Part shown: one piece after another, positions 33,312 to 42,599 of the stretch | Layout: each line of letters opens with the position of its first letter | Position numbering within the stretch: the first letter of the stretch is position 1 | Assembly (NCBI RefSeq): GCF_019209835.1 | Contig: NZ_JAHUTS010000003.1 | Coordinates: 310,001-374,000, forward strand | Direction of reading: 5' to 3' | From: Enterovibrio paralichthyis | GTDB taxonomy: Bacteria > Pseudomonadota > Gammaproteobacteria > Enterobacterales > Vibrionaceae | Length of the DNA stretch: 64,000 bases | The notes under the pieces: generated by a model | The model's database searches: none | Seen by the model: the letters and a program-made list of their open reading frames with translations, nothing else | Told to the model about the DNA's origin: nothing | Program-made: the position numbers and the translations under genes

Positions 33312-34859
33312 TTACTCCTCGTCAGGTTTTGGGTGGAGCTCCCGCTTCAATATTTTGCCCGTCGCCGTCATTGGAAATGAGGTGCGGATAACAATCTGGC
33401 GCGGGTATTTGTAATCGGCCAATTGCTCCTTGCACCAGGCAATCAGGGCTTCGCTGTCGGTTTGGGCATCAGCTTTTAGCCTCACATGCGCGTAGATTTC
33501 TTCGCCCAGACTCTGGTGCGGTTCCCCCACCACAGCTACCATTTCAATGTCCGGGTGGCACATCATCACTTCTTCAATCTCACGCGGATAAACGTTGTAG
33601 CCGCCGCGGATAATCATATCCTTGACGCGATCGACAATGAACAGGTTGCCATGTTCGTCGATATGGCCAACATCGCCGGTTTTGAACCATCCATCAATAA
33701 AGGCAGCTTCCGTGGCTTCCGGACGGTTGTAATACCCTTTCATCACGCTTGGGCTTTTCACACAGATTTCGCCATGCTCGCCTACTGGTTGGGTATTTCC
33801 CGCCAAATCGACAGTTTTTACCAGATGCCCACACAATGGCTGGCCGACACTGCCAGGCAGGCGGTCGCTGTCGAGGTGGTTGAAAGTGGCAACCGGTGCG
33901 GTTTCAGACAGCCCGTAGCCTTCCAGAATCGGCACTTCGAAGCGTGATTCAAACTGGCGAATTATCTCTACCGGCATAGATGCACCACCGGAAATACAGA
34001 CGCGCAGGCTCTGCTTCACTTGCTCAGCTTGTTCTTCCGCCTGCTCGCTGGCGGTGAGCAGGGCGATATACATGGTTGGGACACCGGCAAATACGGTGAC
34101 TTGGCGGGCGATAATTTGGGTGATGACAGATGCCGGATCAAATCGTGGAATGAGCACAATCGCTGCACCGGTGAGGATACTTGCATTCATCATCACGGTC
34201 TGGCCAAAGCTGTGGAACAGAGGTAGCGTCGCCATAGTGGTGTCTTTATGTTCCAGACGCATCAGATACTGGGACGACATCGCGTTGGTCATCATATTGG
34301 TGTGGGAAAGCTCTGCCCCTTTTGGTTGGCCAGTGGTACCCGAGGTGTAGAGGATCACTGCGGTGTCATCACCATTGCGTGCGATGGTATTGAAAGTGTC
34401 GCTTTCCTGCACCAACCACGCTGCGAGAGAAGTGTCTGCCTGAGTCGGATCGCCTGGCATGGCAACAAAGTGTTCACACTTGTCTGCCTGATCGAATCCA
34501 TCCCGGCCAAATTTGCCTATCGGTAACTCTTCGGTGCCGTCGAAGCAGAGGTAAGCTTTGGCGCCCGAGTCGCCGAGGTGATAGGCAATTTCACGCTGCT
34601 TGAACAGCACATTGAGTGGTACAACGACACAGCCTGCTTTCAGGATGCCGTAATAAGCGATTGGGAAATAGGGAATGTTGGGGCAGGACAGGGCGACTTT
34701 ATCTCCCGGCTTCAAACCCAGCCGGACAAGGTTGTGTGCCACTTTTGATGCCAGCGCATCCAACTGGGCATAGGAATAGCTGTCGTTCCCCATGTTCAGC
34801 GCTGTCTTTTGCGGAAACAGCGCCGCGCTGCGTTCCAGATTCACAGCCAGATTGTGCAT
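33312..34859 (-). CDS. AMP-forming acyl-CoA synthetase
   Basis: A 515-residue adenylate-forming ligase that would activate a carboxylic acid as an acyl-CoA. The motifs are in order: AVILYTSGTTGQPKGAELSH (P-loop), LEGYGLSETAP, YNRPEATEAAFIDGWFKTGDVGHID, and the hinge DRVKDMIIRGGYNVYPREIEEV, with the catalytic lysine in TATGKILKREL. It looks like the medium- or long-chain fatty-acid group; the exact acid is not readable. The ATG at 34859 has AGGAG 9 nt upstream, so a 24-residue upstream extension is rejected. There is no signal peptide. It is monocistronic, 10 bp past a hairpin shared with the convergent glutaredoxin gene. Confidence 0.88.
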   Translation of the reverse strand: MHNLAVNLERSAALFPQKTALNMGNDSYSYAQLDALASKVAHNLVRLGLKPGDKVALSCPNIPYFPIAYYGILKAGCVVVPLNVLFKQREIAYHLGDSGAKAYLCFDGTEELPIGKFGRDGFDQADKCEHFVAMPGDPTQADTSLAAWLVQESDTFNTIARNGDDTAVILYTSGTTGQPKGAELSHTNMMTNAMSSQYLMRLEHKDTTMATLPLFHSFGQTVMMNASILTGAAIVLIPRFDPASVITQIIARQVTVFAGVPTMYIALLTASEQAEEQAEQVKQSLRVCISGGASMPVEIIRQFESRFEVPILEGYGLSETAPVATFNHLDSDRLPGSVGQPLCGHLVKTVDLAGNTQPVGEHGEICVKSPSVMKGYYNRPEATEAAFIDGWFKTGDVGHIDEHGNLFIVDRVKDMIIRGGYNVYPREIEEVMMCHPDIEMVAVVGEPHQSLGEEIYAHVRLKADAQTDSEALIAWCKEQLADYKYPRQIVIRTSFPMTATGKILKRELHPKPDEE

Positions 34860-35049
34860 ACCAAACGCTCCTGTCGTTTCATTCTGTTTTTCCACAATCA
34901 CCCGTCTATTGACTGGGGGTTGTTGTGGCATAAACGATAAACGTACAACATCCTGTTAACCTCAGCGTGGATAAATTCTGCAAAAAGTGAGCTGTGAATC
35001 AGGCCGTCAGGGAGGATGTGACAGCGGGCAGGTTATTGGAGAGGGGATA

Positions 35050-35080
35050 CAAAAACGCCCCGGAAAAATCGGGGCGTTTG
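35050..35080 (-). terminator. Rho-independent terminator after mgtE
   Basis: AAACGCCCCG (35053-35062) and CGGGGCGTTT (35070-35079) form a 10-bp stem, with T residues following on the minus strand. Confidence 0.85.
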
Positions 35081-35099
35081 AAGCATTTTTCTCAGATTA

Positions 35100-36449
35100 T
35101 CAGCCAAGTAACAGCAAACTACCCAAGCCGAGGAAGGCAACAAAACCGACAATATCGGTCACGGTTGTCAGGATCACGGAGCCCGACAGCGCTGGGTCGA
35201 TTTTCAGCTTGTCCAGCAGCACCGGAATGAAGATACCGGAGATGGAAGCGCAGACAATGTTGGCGACAATGGCAATACCAATCACCACGCCCAGTTTGAC
35301 ATCGCCAAACCAGAACCCAGCCACTAAGCCAATCACCACGGCCCAGAGCACCCCGTTCAGCGCGCCGACTTTCACTTCTTTATTGAGCAGGGGCTTTAAG
35401 TTGGCACGGGAGATCTGTCCGAGTGCCAGACCACGCACAATCAGGGTCAGTGTCTGGCTACCGGCAATGCCGCCCATGGAAGCTACCACCGGCATCAATA
35501 CTGCCAGCGCGACGACTTGTTGCAACGTGGCTTCAAACAAACCGATAAACCATGACGCTAACAGCGCTGTCATCAGGTTGATACCCAGCCAGACAGCGCG
35601 GTTTTGCGCACTTTTTCGTACCGGGGCGAACAAGTCGGCGTCTTCGTCCAAACCCGCAGAGGCCATCATTTGCGATTCGGCTCTTTCGCTTTGTAACTCG
35701 TAAGCCGTGCCCATATCCAAACGGCCGATCAGCAATCCGCCGTCAGTCACAACCGGCAACGACGACTCACCACTTGCGGCCACTTTGTCTGCCGCCGCAT
35801 AGATATCATCTTTGGCGTTCAGGGTTGGAAAGTCTTCTTCGGCAAATTCAGCGATCCGCAGGGTAGGGTCTGCGCCAAACAGGCGGTTAATCCGCGCTGC
35901 GCCCACCAGGTTGCCACGGCTGTCGACCAGATAAATCACATGGCTGTGTGGTGGCAAGGTGCGGCGCAGCAGTCTTGTTACCACTTTCATTTTGGTTTTG
36001 GCCGGCACCACCAATGGCTGGTGATCACACCAGTGACCGACTTCTTCATCATCGTATTGTTGCGCGGCGGAGTAACGGTGTTGTTGCTCCTCATCCATGC
36101 GCCCGATGACGTTTTCAAGCAGGTGCTCCGGCAGGCTGTCCTGCAATTCCAGCAGGGTGTCCGCATCAATACCGGTAAACAGCGCAAGCAGCCGGTTCTC
36201 GTCCTGGTTTTCGAGTATAGAGGCGCTCGCATCGAGGCGCATTTCTACCAGAACCGCGACTTTTCGATCGTCAGAGATTTGGTCCCACGTGCTGAGACGT
36301 TCAGACCACGGCAAAGATTCCAGCAACAGGGCCAGATCTGCGTCAGATTTGTCCTGCTCGAGTTGTTCAATCATTGCCTGTTGAGTGTTGGTGTCGTCCG
36401 AGTGCGTCAGCAGCTCGTCGACCACATCCTGAATTGTATTGTTTTCCAT
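35100..36449 (-). CDS. mgtE: Magnesium transporter MgtE
   Basis: A 449-residue Mg2+ channel/transporter. Domains in order: the helical MgtE N-domain (residues about 20-125), a CBS pair (about 130-255, with SHVIYLVDSRGNLVGAARINRL and SSLPVVTDGGLLIGRLD), a connecting helix, and five membrane helices (from about 275), including the MgtE signature PVVASMGGIAGSQTLTLIVRGLALGQI. The N and CBS domains are known to close the pore when Mg2+ is high. The ATG at 36449 fits the family start; a 31-residue longer version has an unlikely N-terminus. It is divergent from a ZntB/CorA-type transporter 127 bp away, grouping metal transport genes. Confidence 0.92.
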   Translation of the reverse strand: MENNTIQDVVDELLTHSDDTNTQQAMIEQLEQDKSDADLALLLESLPWSERLSTWDQISDDRKVAVLVEMRLDASASILENQDENRLLALFTGIDADTLLELQDSLPEHLLENVIGRMDEEQQHRYSAAQQYDDEEVGHWCDHQPLVVPAKTKMKVVTRLLRRTLPPHSHVIYLVDSRGNLVGAARINRLFGADPTLRIAEFAEEDFPTLNAKDDIYAAADKVAASGESSLPVVTDGGLLIGRLDMGTAYELQSERAESQMMASAGLDEDADLFAPVRKSAQNRAVWLGINLMTALLASWFIGLFEATLQQVVALAVLMPVVASMGGIAGSQTLTLIVRGLALGQISRANLKPLLNKEVKVGALNGVLWAVVIGLVAGFWFGDVKLGVVIGIAIVANIVCASISGIFIPVLLDKLKIDPALSGSVILTTVTDIVGFVAFLGLGSLLLLG

Positions 36450-36576
36450 TTCACACCGCCTTTCCTGTGAGGCGCCAAGAATAAGTGACAGGCGCGTGCT
36501 ACTGCAATGAAAAAGATTTGCGCCACAACCCCATTTGTACAATTAATATTAGGCCGGAAAGACAAAGGGATAAGTT

Positions 36577-37506
36577 ATGACTGCATCAATCATCACCAGC
36601 TGGGATTTTTCTTCCTCACCACCCCAAAAACATGACAAGGCAAGTGACAAAGTGTGTCCGGGAAATTGGTACCACTGTCAACGTGATGCTGCGGGTTTGA
36701 GAGAGTGGCTGGAAGAGGCGGCGATCCCGACAGAAGTGGTGGATTCCCTGCTGGCCGATGACACCCGTCCCCGTTTTGAACGTTTCAGTGACGACTGTGT
36801 TTTGGTGATCCTGCGTGGGATTAACCTCAATGAAGGTTCGGACCCAGACGATATGCTCAGCCTTCGTATTCTCTGGTACAAAGGCGCGGTGATTTCAACG
36901 CGCAAAAAACCGTCGAAAGCGGTGTCGCTGATGATCAACCAGCTAGAAAACGGCTTTGGCCCCAAAACTCTGCCGGAAGTGATCCTCCACATGGCCAACG
37001 GTATCAACAGCATCATTGAAGATTTCCTCGACCCAGTGGAAGATTTTATAGATGCGCTGGATAACGGCGAGACGGAAAAGCCTATTAAAGCGACCTATTC
37101 CCGCCTGTTGCGCCTGCGTCGTTACCTCAAGCCGCAAAGCTATGTCTATCAGGATTTGCTGGACGCCAAACTGCCGTTTCTGGCTTCGCAACGTAACCAC
37201 TTTAAAAACTGTCTGGATACCACGGCGCGCATTAATGAATCCATTGAGTTCTATCTCGACCAGATTGACCTTTATGTTGCCAACTGGAACCAGCAACAGG
37301 CCGAAGTCATGAACCGAAATACCTACCTGTTTTCGGTGATTGCGGGTATCTTCCTGCCTGCGGGATTTTTCACCGGTTTGTTGGGTGTGAACATTGGCGG
37401 GATACCGGGCACGCAGGACCCCATCGCCTTTCCGTTGTTTTGCATTGCGCTGCTGGTGGTCGTGGTGATTGAAGTGGTTATTTTGAAGCGATTAAGGTTT
37501 ATTTGA
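36577..37506 (+). CDS. CorA-family divalent metal transporter, ZntB-like
   Basis: A 309-residue CorA-superfamily transporter. The large cytoplasmic N-domain (to about residue 245) is followed by two C-terminal membrane helices (about 250-270 and 283-303), joined by the pore loop GVNIGGIPG. CorA proper has GMN there; GVN is found in ZntB, a zinc transporter, so zinc or a related metal is likely but not proven. The start after AAGGGATAAGTT is well supported. The stop overlaps the ATG of the MscS gene (TGATG), making these two genes a transcriptional and translational unit. Confidence 0.82.
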   Translation: MTASIITSWDFSSSPPQKHDKASDKVCPGNWYHCQRDAAGLREWLEEAAIPTEVVDSLLADDTRPRFERFSDDCVLVILRGINLNEGSDPDDMLSLRILWYKGAVISTRKKPSKAVSLMINQLENGFGPKTLPEVILHMANGINSIIEDFLDPVEDFIDALDNGETEKPIKATYSRLLRLRRYLKPQSYVYQDLLDAKLPFLASQRNHFKNCLDTTARINESIEFYLDQIDLYVANWNQQQAEVMNRNTYLFSVIAGIFLPAGFFTGLLGVNIGGIPGTQDPIAFPLFCIALLVVVVIEVVILKRLRFI

Positions 37507-38087
37507 TGGTCGAGTTCTTACAGGGAAATGTTTGGGTTAAGCAGGTATTGCTCGGCCTTGGCCTGATTTTGGCTTATGTGATTTTACGTCGCATCGGACA
37601 AAAGTGGATTAAAACGCTGGCGGATAACAAGCGGGTAGAACTGAAGCGCAAACGCTTTGTGATGAAATCCTTTAACGCCTCCCTGTTTTTACTGTTTGTG
37701 GCGTTTTTCACCATTTTGCTGGATTTGGGCTTCGGCGATATTTCCCTGTTTCTTTCATCCATCTTTGCAGTGCTGGGTGTGGCTTTGTTCGCCCAATGGT
37801 CGATTCTGAGTAACCTGACTGCCAGTGTCCTGATTTTCTTTGTTTTCCCTTACCGAATTGGCGACAGGGTAAAGGTGTCTGACAAGGACGACGATGTCAG
37901 TGGGGTGATCATCGATATCACCATGTTCCACGTTCTCCTGCGCCACGAAAACGGCAACATCATCACTTACCCCAATAACCTGATGCTGCAAAAAGGGGTA
38001 ACCAAAGTACTCTCTGATACCAAGCCGAAAGCGTTGGACAGACGCAAGCGGATGCTGACAAAGCCGGTGAAGCTGGAAAAACGTTAG
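37506..38087 (+). CDS. Small MscS-family mechanosensitive channel
   Basis: A 193-residue short MscS-type channel. Hydrophobic helices lie at about 10-26, 50-72 and 78-105, the last being the pore helix (SIFAVLGVALFAQWSILSNLTASVLIFFVFPYRIGDRV), followed by the MscS beta domain (GVIIDITMFHVLLRHENGNIITYPNNLML). The C-terminal alpha/beta domain of MscS is missing and the tail is Lys/Arg-rich. Such short forms exist naturally. It may help release solutes under osmotic downshock. It is translationally coupled to the ZntB-like gene. Confidence 0.85.
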   Translation: MVEFLQGNVWVKQVLLGLGLILAYVILRRIGQKWIKTLADNKRVELKRKRFVMKSFNASLFLLFVAFFTILLDLGFGDISLFLSSIFAVLGVALFAQWSILSNLTASVLIFFVFPYRIGDRVKVSDKDDDVSGVIIDITMFHVLLRHENGNIITYPNNLMLQKGVTKVLSDTKPKALDRRKRMLTKPVKLEKR

Positions 38088-38119
38088 AGACTGTTTAACC
38101 GTTTAACAGTTAGCCAGAA

Positions 38120-38152
38120 AAGACAAAGGCCACATGATGTGGCCTTTGGTGT
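38120..38152. terminator. Bidirectional terminator between the MscS and chemoreceptor genes
   Basis: AAAGGCCACAT (38125-38135) and ATGTGGCCTTT (38137-38147) form an almost loop-free 11-bp inverted repeat between convergent genes. Confidence 0.8.
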
Positions 38153-38167
38153 TTTTCACGTTTGGTC

Positions 38168-39901
38168 TTAAGCGCTTTTTTTCGTCGATTCCAGCGACTT
38201 GGCGCTTTGGTTGAGCGAGGTAACCGACTGTTCGACAGCATTGATGCTGTTTGACACATCGGCAGACAAATCGCCAATTTGGGTAATACTGCGGGTAATG
38301 CTGTTCGCCACCTGGGATTGCTCGTCTGTCGAGGCGGTAATTTCCGAGTTCAGGGCAAAGATCTGGCGGGTACTGTCTTTTATCTGGCCAAAGACATCGC
38401 CGATTGCCTGAATGCTGTGGCTGGAGCTTTCCATCAGTTTTGCAGCCTGTTCGATAGAATCACCCATGGAGTTGGTTTTCTGTTGCAGGCTGGCGATGAT
38501 TTCTTCAATCTCATTGGTGGAGTCCTGCGTGCGCTGTGCCAGCGAACGTACTTCGTCTGCAACCACCGCAAAGCCGCGACCTTGCTCACCTGCACGGGCT
38601 GCCTCAATCGCAGCGTTCAGTGCCAGCAGGTTAGTTTGTTCGGCAATCGCTTTAATCACATCCAGTACGCCGGAAACCTGCGCACTTTCGGTAATCAACC
38701 CACTCATGGCTGACTGTGATTTCGAGAATTCTGATTGCAGGGTCGACATAGAACCAAGCGCTGAATTCATCGCGTTTTCACCCTGACCCACATTCGCGTC
38801 GTTCTGTGATGCTTTGCTTTCCGCATCGCGGGTCACTTCCGCTACGCGGGACAGGGCAGTGGACATTTCTTCCACCGCAGCCACCACAGAGTAGGTTTCG
38901 CGTTTCAACGCATCTGCACTGCCGGCGCAGGAAGTCACCGCGACGCTTGTAGACTCAGACAAATCGAAGATTTGTTTCGAGAGTTGATCGCGGTTCTTGT
39001 TCGCTGCTTCAAGGCTTTCAAGCAGCGCATTGACCTGCTTACCAATGTTCGCAACCTCGCCTTTGCCAAGGTTTTGGATACGCAGGGAAACATCCTGAGA
39101 GCTACTGATCTTACTCAATTGTTGGCTGAGCTTGGAAACCGGTGAAGAAACTGAGCGGCTGACCACAATAAAGCCCGCAGCTGACACGGCCATTATGGAC
39201 ACCATAATTGCAAGCGTGAATATAACTGCGTTATACAGCGCGTCGAAGTCGTCCTCGAAGTGACCCCGCGTTCGCACTTCCAACTCCGAGAAGAAGGAAT
39301 CGATCGGTTTCATGACCTTGGCTTTTTCTTCATGGTACTTTTTGCTGTGCAACAGTTTGGCAGCCATGGCCGGATCCGCTTCGCCCTTGACGGTGTATTT
39401 ACCGGTGTTTGGGTCTTTATACAGACCTTTCACGGCGTTCATGGCTTCAACTTCAAGATTTACCAAGGCATCAGAATTGCCCTGTGCCTCTTTAAGGAGT
39501 GCAAATTCAAAATCGGAAAAGCCCAGATTTTGCATGCGTTGCTGGATAGAGATGGTCTGGCCGTCCGGCTTCGGTTTTTGGCCGTAATCCAAAACCAGAT
39601 CCCAATAAATCTGGTGATATTTCTGCGGCAGTGGTTTTTCACCATTTCGGATCGCAAGAATATCGAGATACATCTTCTCGTAGTCTTCGTTACCTGTCAG
39701 CGCATAAGTCCGCGCAAGACGGGTAAGGTCATCCGAACTTTGGCGAAGTTCATCAGCGGTCTGGTACGACGAATAACGTACTTCAGACGTGCTTTTCAGG
39801 TCATTGGTGGAGTTCAAGACGTTTATCGTTAGGAGGATGGTGACAATGGCCAGAACGGCGATCAGGCCAAACACCAAAGACATGATACTTTTTGTTTTCA
39901 T
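38168..39901 (-). CDS. Methyl-accepting chemotaxis protein
   Basis: A 577-residue chemoreceptor. A first membrane helix (residues about 8-30) leads into a periplasmic sensor of roughly 190 residues, a second helix (about 222-250), a HAMP linker (RSVSSPVSKLSQQLSKI) and the cytoplasmic signalling coiled coil. The hairpin tip is the conserved EQTNLLALNAAIEAARAGEQGRGFAVVADEVRSLAQRT. The C-terminus lacks a CheR-docking NWETF-type pentapeptide. The sensor region is rich in charged and Asp/Tyr residues and does not look like a Cache or four-helix-bundle domain that I can name with assurance, so the ligand is unknown. AAGGAA precedes the ATG. Confidence 0.92.
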   Translation of the reverse strand: MKTKSIMSLVFGLIAVLAIVTILLTINVLNSTNDLKSTSEVRYSSYQTADELRQSSDDLTRLARTYALTGNEDYEKMYLDILAIRNGEKPLPQKYHQIYWDLVLDYGQKPKPDGQTISIQQRMQNLGFSDFEFALLKEAQGNSDALVNLEVEAMNAVKGLYKDPNTGKYTVKGEADPAMAAKLLHSKKYHEEKAKVMKPIDSFFSELEVRTRGHFEDDFDALYNAVIFTLAIMVSIMAVSAAGFIVVSRSVSSPVSKLSQQLSKISSSQDVSLRIQNLGKGEVANIGKQVNALLESLEAANKNRDQLSKQIFDLSESTSVAVTSCAGSADALKRETYSVVAAVEEMSTALSRVAEVTRDAESKASQNDANVGQGENAMNSALGSMSTLQSEFSKSQSAMSGLITESAQVSGVLDVIKAIAEQTNLLALNAAIEAARAGEQGRGFAVVADEVRSLAQRTQDSTNEIEEIIASLQQKTNSMGDSIEQAAKLMESSSHSIQAIGDVFGQIKDSTRQIFALNSEITASTDEQSQVANSITRSITQIGDLSADVSNSINAVEQSVTSLNQSAKSLESTKKSA

Positions 39902-40163
39902 TCTTGTGTTCCTTGATACGGCTGCGTGGGCAGTGGGGCGAGCAACAAATGCTCAGTTTTAAAAATAGTAACAGTTGTGAAATAAGCAAGATTCTAGAGG
40001 AGTTATTCGATACCGAAGCCGTTAATCAAGCATCACCATTCGGTATGGAACAAAGGGGATGGGTAAGGGTTGGGAATAATTGGCGAGTTTGTCATTCAAA
40101 GACGTTGTTGTCCTATCACTTGTCCCAAAACCAATATTGAACCTCGCTATCCAAAGCGGCGTT

Positions 40164-40618
40164 TTAGAACATATACACCGCACCGGAATAGATAGCGTTA
40201 GCACTGTATGTCGTTTCTGATCCATCAATTGTGATTCCCGTCGCTTCGCTGTCTTCATCGTAAGCGCCAACCACCACGGTTAAGCTATCGGAACTGACAT
40301 CAATGCTATGTTCAAAATAGTCATATTCATTGGTATTTGAGGCTTTTAAGTAAGCGCTTTGGCTCCAACTTCCCCCATTGTTTTCAAAAAGATAGGTGGC
40401 ACCAGACCACGTTTTCGTGCCTGTGTCAGTGGTTTCTGAACCATCGAGGATGCCGCTGTCCAGGTAAATAGGGGTTGTTTGGGGCCTGATGTAGCTGCGC
40501 GGATACTGCTTAAATTGAATGACGAGAGTGCAGGGAGCGTGGCCGTATTCGGTTCTTCGCTACAGCCACTGAGAGCCAGAAGTAACAGAAAAGAAAGGGA
40601 TTTCGCAACGTCTTTCAT
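40164..40618 (-). pseudogene. Frameshifted, internally shortened FG-GAP-repeat lipoprotein
   Basis: The minus strand starts with a good lipoprotein signal (MKDVAKSLSFLLLLALSGC) and continues to an FTWTA segment, after which that frame runs into nonsense. In a second frame, from about 40470 downwards, it encodes ILDGSETTDTG, then WSGATYLFENN.G.WSQSAYLKASN, DSLTVVVGAYDEDSEATGI and the final SGAVYMF with a stop at 40164. These are the parts of an FG-GAP (integrin-like) repeat protein of the type common in marine gammaproteobacteria, whose intact forms carry several repeats. Here only one repeat and a frame break remain, so a large internal deletion with frameshift is inferred. Confidence 0.7.
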
Positions 40619-40705
40619 GACGAGCGTGCGTCTCATTACTGATAACTGCTTTAGTATTAGCGATGGATATTCGGTTTGCTTATTTCCTTGCTAAAGCAGC
40701 GCGAT

Positions 40706-40730
40706 GAAAAAATCCACCCGAAGGTGGATT
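40706..40730 (-). terminator. Rho-independent terminator after the thiamine-binding-type gene
   Basis: AATCCACC (40711-40718) and GGTGGATT (40723-40730) form an 8-bp stem with loop CGAA; the upstream A run becomes TTTTTTC on the minus strand. Confidence 0.85.
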
Positions 40731-40758
40731 CTGTGACTGTGCCTGTTGCGAACGCGCC

Positions 40759-41109
40759 TTACTTTTCTACGAACATGTGGTTGGCTTTGGTCACGCCGCG
40801 GTGATAGGTGCAGAAGGTATCTGTTGCCGCTTCTGTCTTGCTGTGGATTTTGATGTTAGTGATCACTTCCAGCGCGCCTGCGTCGTAACAAGCCTGCTGC
40901 GCTTTTTTCACCACTTCCAGCAGGTAATCCAGTTCACCTTTCATGGTGGTTTCCATTGCACCGACCTGATATGGCACGTTGGCGGCCTTCACCACCTCAA
41001 TGGCTTTGTCGACCACTTCAAAGTTGTTGCCTTCTTTAAGGCGTGGGATGACCTGAAAAGCCAGCATGACGTGGTTTTCTTGAATGTTGACTGCGTTGTT
41101 TTCTGACAT
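40759..41109 (-). CDS. MTH1187/thiamine-binding (DUF77) family protein
   Basis: A 116-residue protein of the MTH1187/YkoF-like superfamily (thiamine_BP). Landmarks are HVMLAFQVIPRLKEGNN at the N-terminus, VVDKAIEVVKAANVPYQVGAMETTMKGELDYLLEVVKKAQQACYDAGA (helix-strand-helix) and the closing VITNIKIHSKTEA. Members bind thiamine or a related compound and often accompany thiamine genes, but none is nearby. The ATG at 41109 was chosen over a TTG six codons earlier. It is monocistronic, with a clean terminator, and is adjacent to the RhlE-type helicase gene on the same strand with a 70-bp gap. Confidence 0.78.
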   Translation of the reverse strand: MSENNAVNIQENHVMLAFQVIPRLKEGNNFEVVDKAIEVVKAANVPYQVGAMETTMKGELDYLLEVVKKAQQACYDAGALEVITNIKIHSKTEAATDTFCTYHRGVTKANHMFVEK

Positions 41110-41179
41110 TTTTTGTTCGTTCAACAATTTATGGGCGCAGGCATACTACACCGGAATGCGCCTGATTTTGAATTGATGC

Positions 41180-42412
41180 TTATCGCTTTTTCGCGCCTGC
41201 TTTTTTCAGCAGTTGGTGCTTCAGGCGACGCTTCTCACCGCCACGGCCACCGCGTTTTTCATGGTGCTCGATATCCGCTTTCAAATCCGGTTCGAACCCT
41301 GCCAGCCATTCTTGTGGCAGGCGTTGGTCGAGCAGAGTTTCAATCGCGGTCAGCATGCTTTCCTCTTCACGGCTGACTAGTGAGATCGCCATGCCGGATT
41401 TGCCTGCGCGGCCAGTGCGTCCAATGCGGTGGATGTAATCTTCCGGCTGGTGAGGCAGTTCGTAGTTGAACACGGTGTCCAGTGATGGAATATCCAGACC
41501 ACGCGCTGCCACATCCGTTGCAATCAACACGCGCACGGTGCCATTTTTAAAGCCTTCCAGAGCGCGGTTACGTGCGCCTTGGGTTCTCTCGCCGTGAATC
41601 GCTTCCGCCGCAAGGCCATCCAGTTTCAGTTCATTGGCGAGCGCTTCTGTTGTCTGGCGCGTTTTGGCAAACACCAGCACCTGTTGCAGGTTGCGGCTGC
41701 CAATCAGGTAGGAAAGTAGTTCGCGTTTGCGTCTTCTATCAACTGGGTGCACCAGCTGGTTCACGGTATCGGCGGTGCTGTTGACGGTCGAAACCTCGAT
41801 GCGCACCGGATTGTTCAGCAGACGGTAAGCCAAATCCATCACTTGCTTTGGATAGGTCGCTGAGAAGAACAGGGTCTGACGCTCTTGCGGCATTTTCTTC
41901 ATCAGGCGTTTGATGTCGGGCATAAAGCCCATGTCCAGCATGCGGTCGGCTTCATCCAGTACCAGTGTATCCAGGCTAGCCAGTGATAGGGTACCGATGT
42001 GCAGGTGGTCAAGCAGACGACCCGGCGTACCCACCACGATTTCCGGTTTCTTCGCCAGCTGGCTTTTCTGCGGATTGATGTTCGCACCGCCGTAAAGCGC
42101 CACGCATTTCAGCGGGGTGTGTTGGCTGTATTCTGCCACTTTGTCGTACACCTGCTGCGCCAGTTCGCGGGTAGGGGTAACAATCAGCACGCGGGTTGCG
42201 CCTTTTACGCCCTGTTCAATCAAGCGGTGGATCAGCGGCAGGGTAAACGCCGCGGTTTTGCCGGTACCTGTCTGCGCCGCGCCCATCACGTCTTTGCCGT
42301 CCAATACCTGCGGAATCGCCTGTTGTTGGATCTCGGTCGGCTGGGTGTAGCCCAGTTCGTTCAGGGTTTGTTGTAGGGTAGGGTGAAGGCGTGAAAACGC
42401 AGTGTCAGACAT
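41180..42412 (-). CDS. rhlE: DEAD-box RNA helicase, RhlE-like
   Basis: A 410-residue ATP-dependent RNA helicase. All motifs are visible: the Q motif (GYTQPTEIQQQAIP), motif I AAQTGTGKT, Ia PTRELAQQ, GG, TPGRLLD, II DEAD (LVLDEADRMLDMGF), III SAT, IV VLVFAKTR, V ATDVAARGLDI and VI HRIGRTGRAG. A basic C-terminal tail (EKRGGRGGEKRRLKHQLLKKAGAKKR) likely binds RNA. Tail and length are nearest to RhlE among E. coli helicases, which acts in ribosome assembly and RNA decay; the paralogue assignment is moderately certain. It is monocistronic, with the ATG at 42412 as natural start. Confidence 0.85.
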   Translation of the reverse strand: MSDTAFSRLHPTLQQTLNELGYTQPTEIQQQAIPQVLDGKDVMGAAQTGTGKTAAFTLPLIHRLIEQGVKGATRVLIVTPTRELAQQVYDKVAEYSQHTPLKCVALYGGANINPQKSQLAKKPEIVVGTPGRLLDHLHIGTLSLASLDTLVLDEADRMLDMGFMPDIKRLMKKMPQERQTLFFSATYPKQVMDLAYRLLNNPVRIEVSTVNSTADTVNQLVHPVDRRRKRELLSYLIGSRNLQQVLVFAKTRQTTEALANELKLDGLAAEAIHGERTQGARNRALEGFKNGTVRVLIATDVAARGLDIPSLDTVFNYELPHQPEDYIHRIGRTGRAGKSGMAISLVSREEESMLTAIETLLDQRLPQEWLAGFEPDLKADIEHHEKRGGRGGEKRRLKHQLLKKAGAKKR

Positions 42413-42599
42413 CTCTAAAATCCGGCCAAAAAATCGGAGCGCGAGTGTAGCAGATCCTTCTTCTACACGGAAATTTGATGCACAAGCCCACTCACATCTG
42501 GGACAAGCCGCGTGATTCTGCCGCCTTGCCCCGCTAGCTACCTGTAAGCGCTCGAATTTTGTTCTATGTTAAAAATGAAGTCAGGCGAGGGATAACAGC

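Noticed and set aside
34987..35703. A 238-codon plus-strand frame opposite mgtE
   Set aside because: Fully antisense to mgtE; Ser/Thr/Pro-rich low-complexity translation without domain features.
39892..40270. Short frames on both strands between the chemoreceptor and the broken lipoprotein
   Set aside because: They lack ribosome sites, overlap the chemoreceptor start or the FG-GAP remnant, and show no protein-like pattern.
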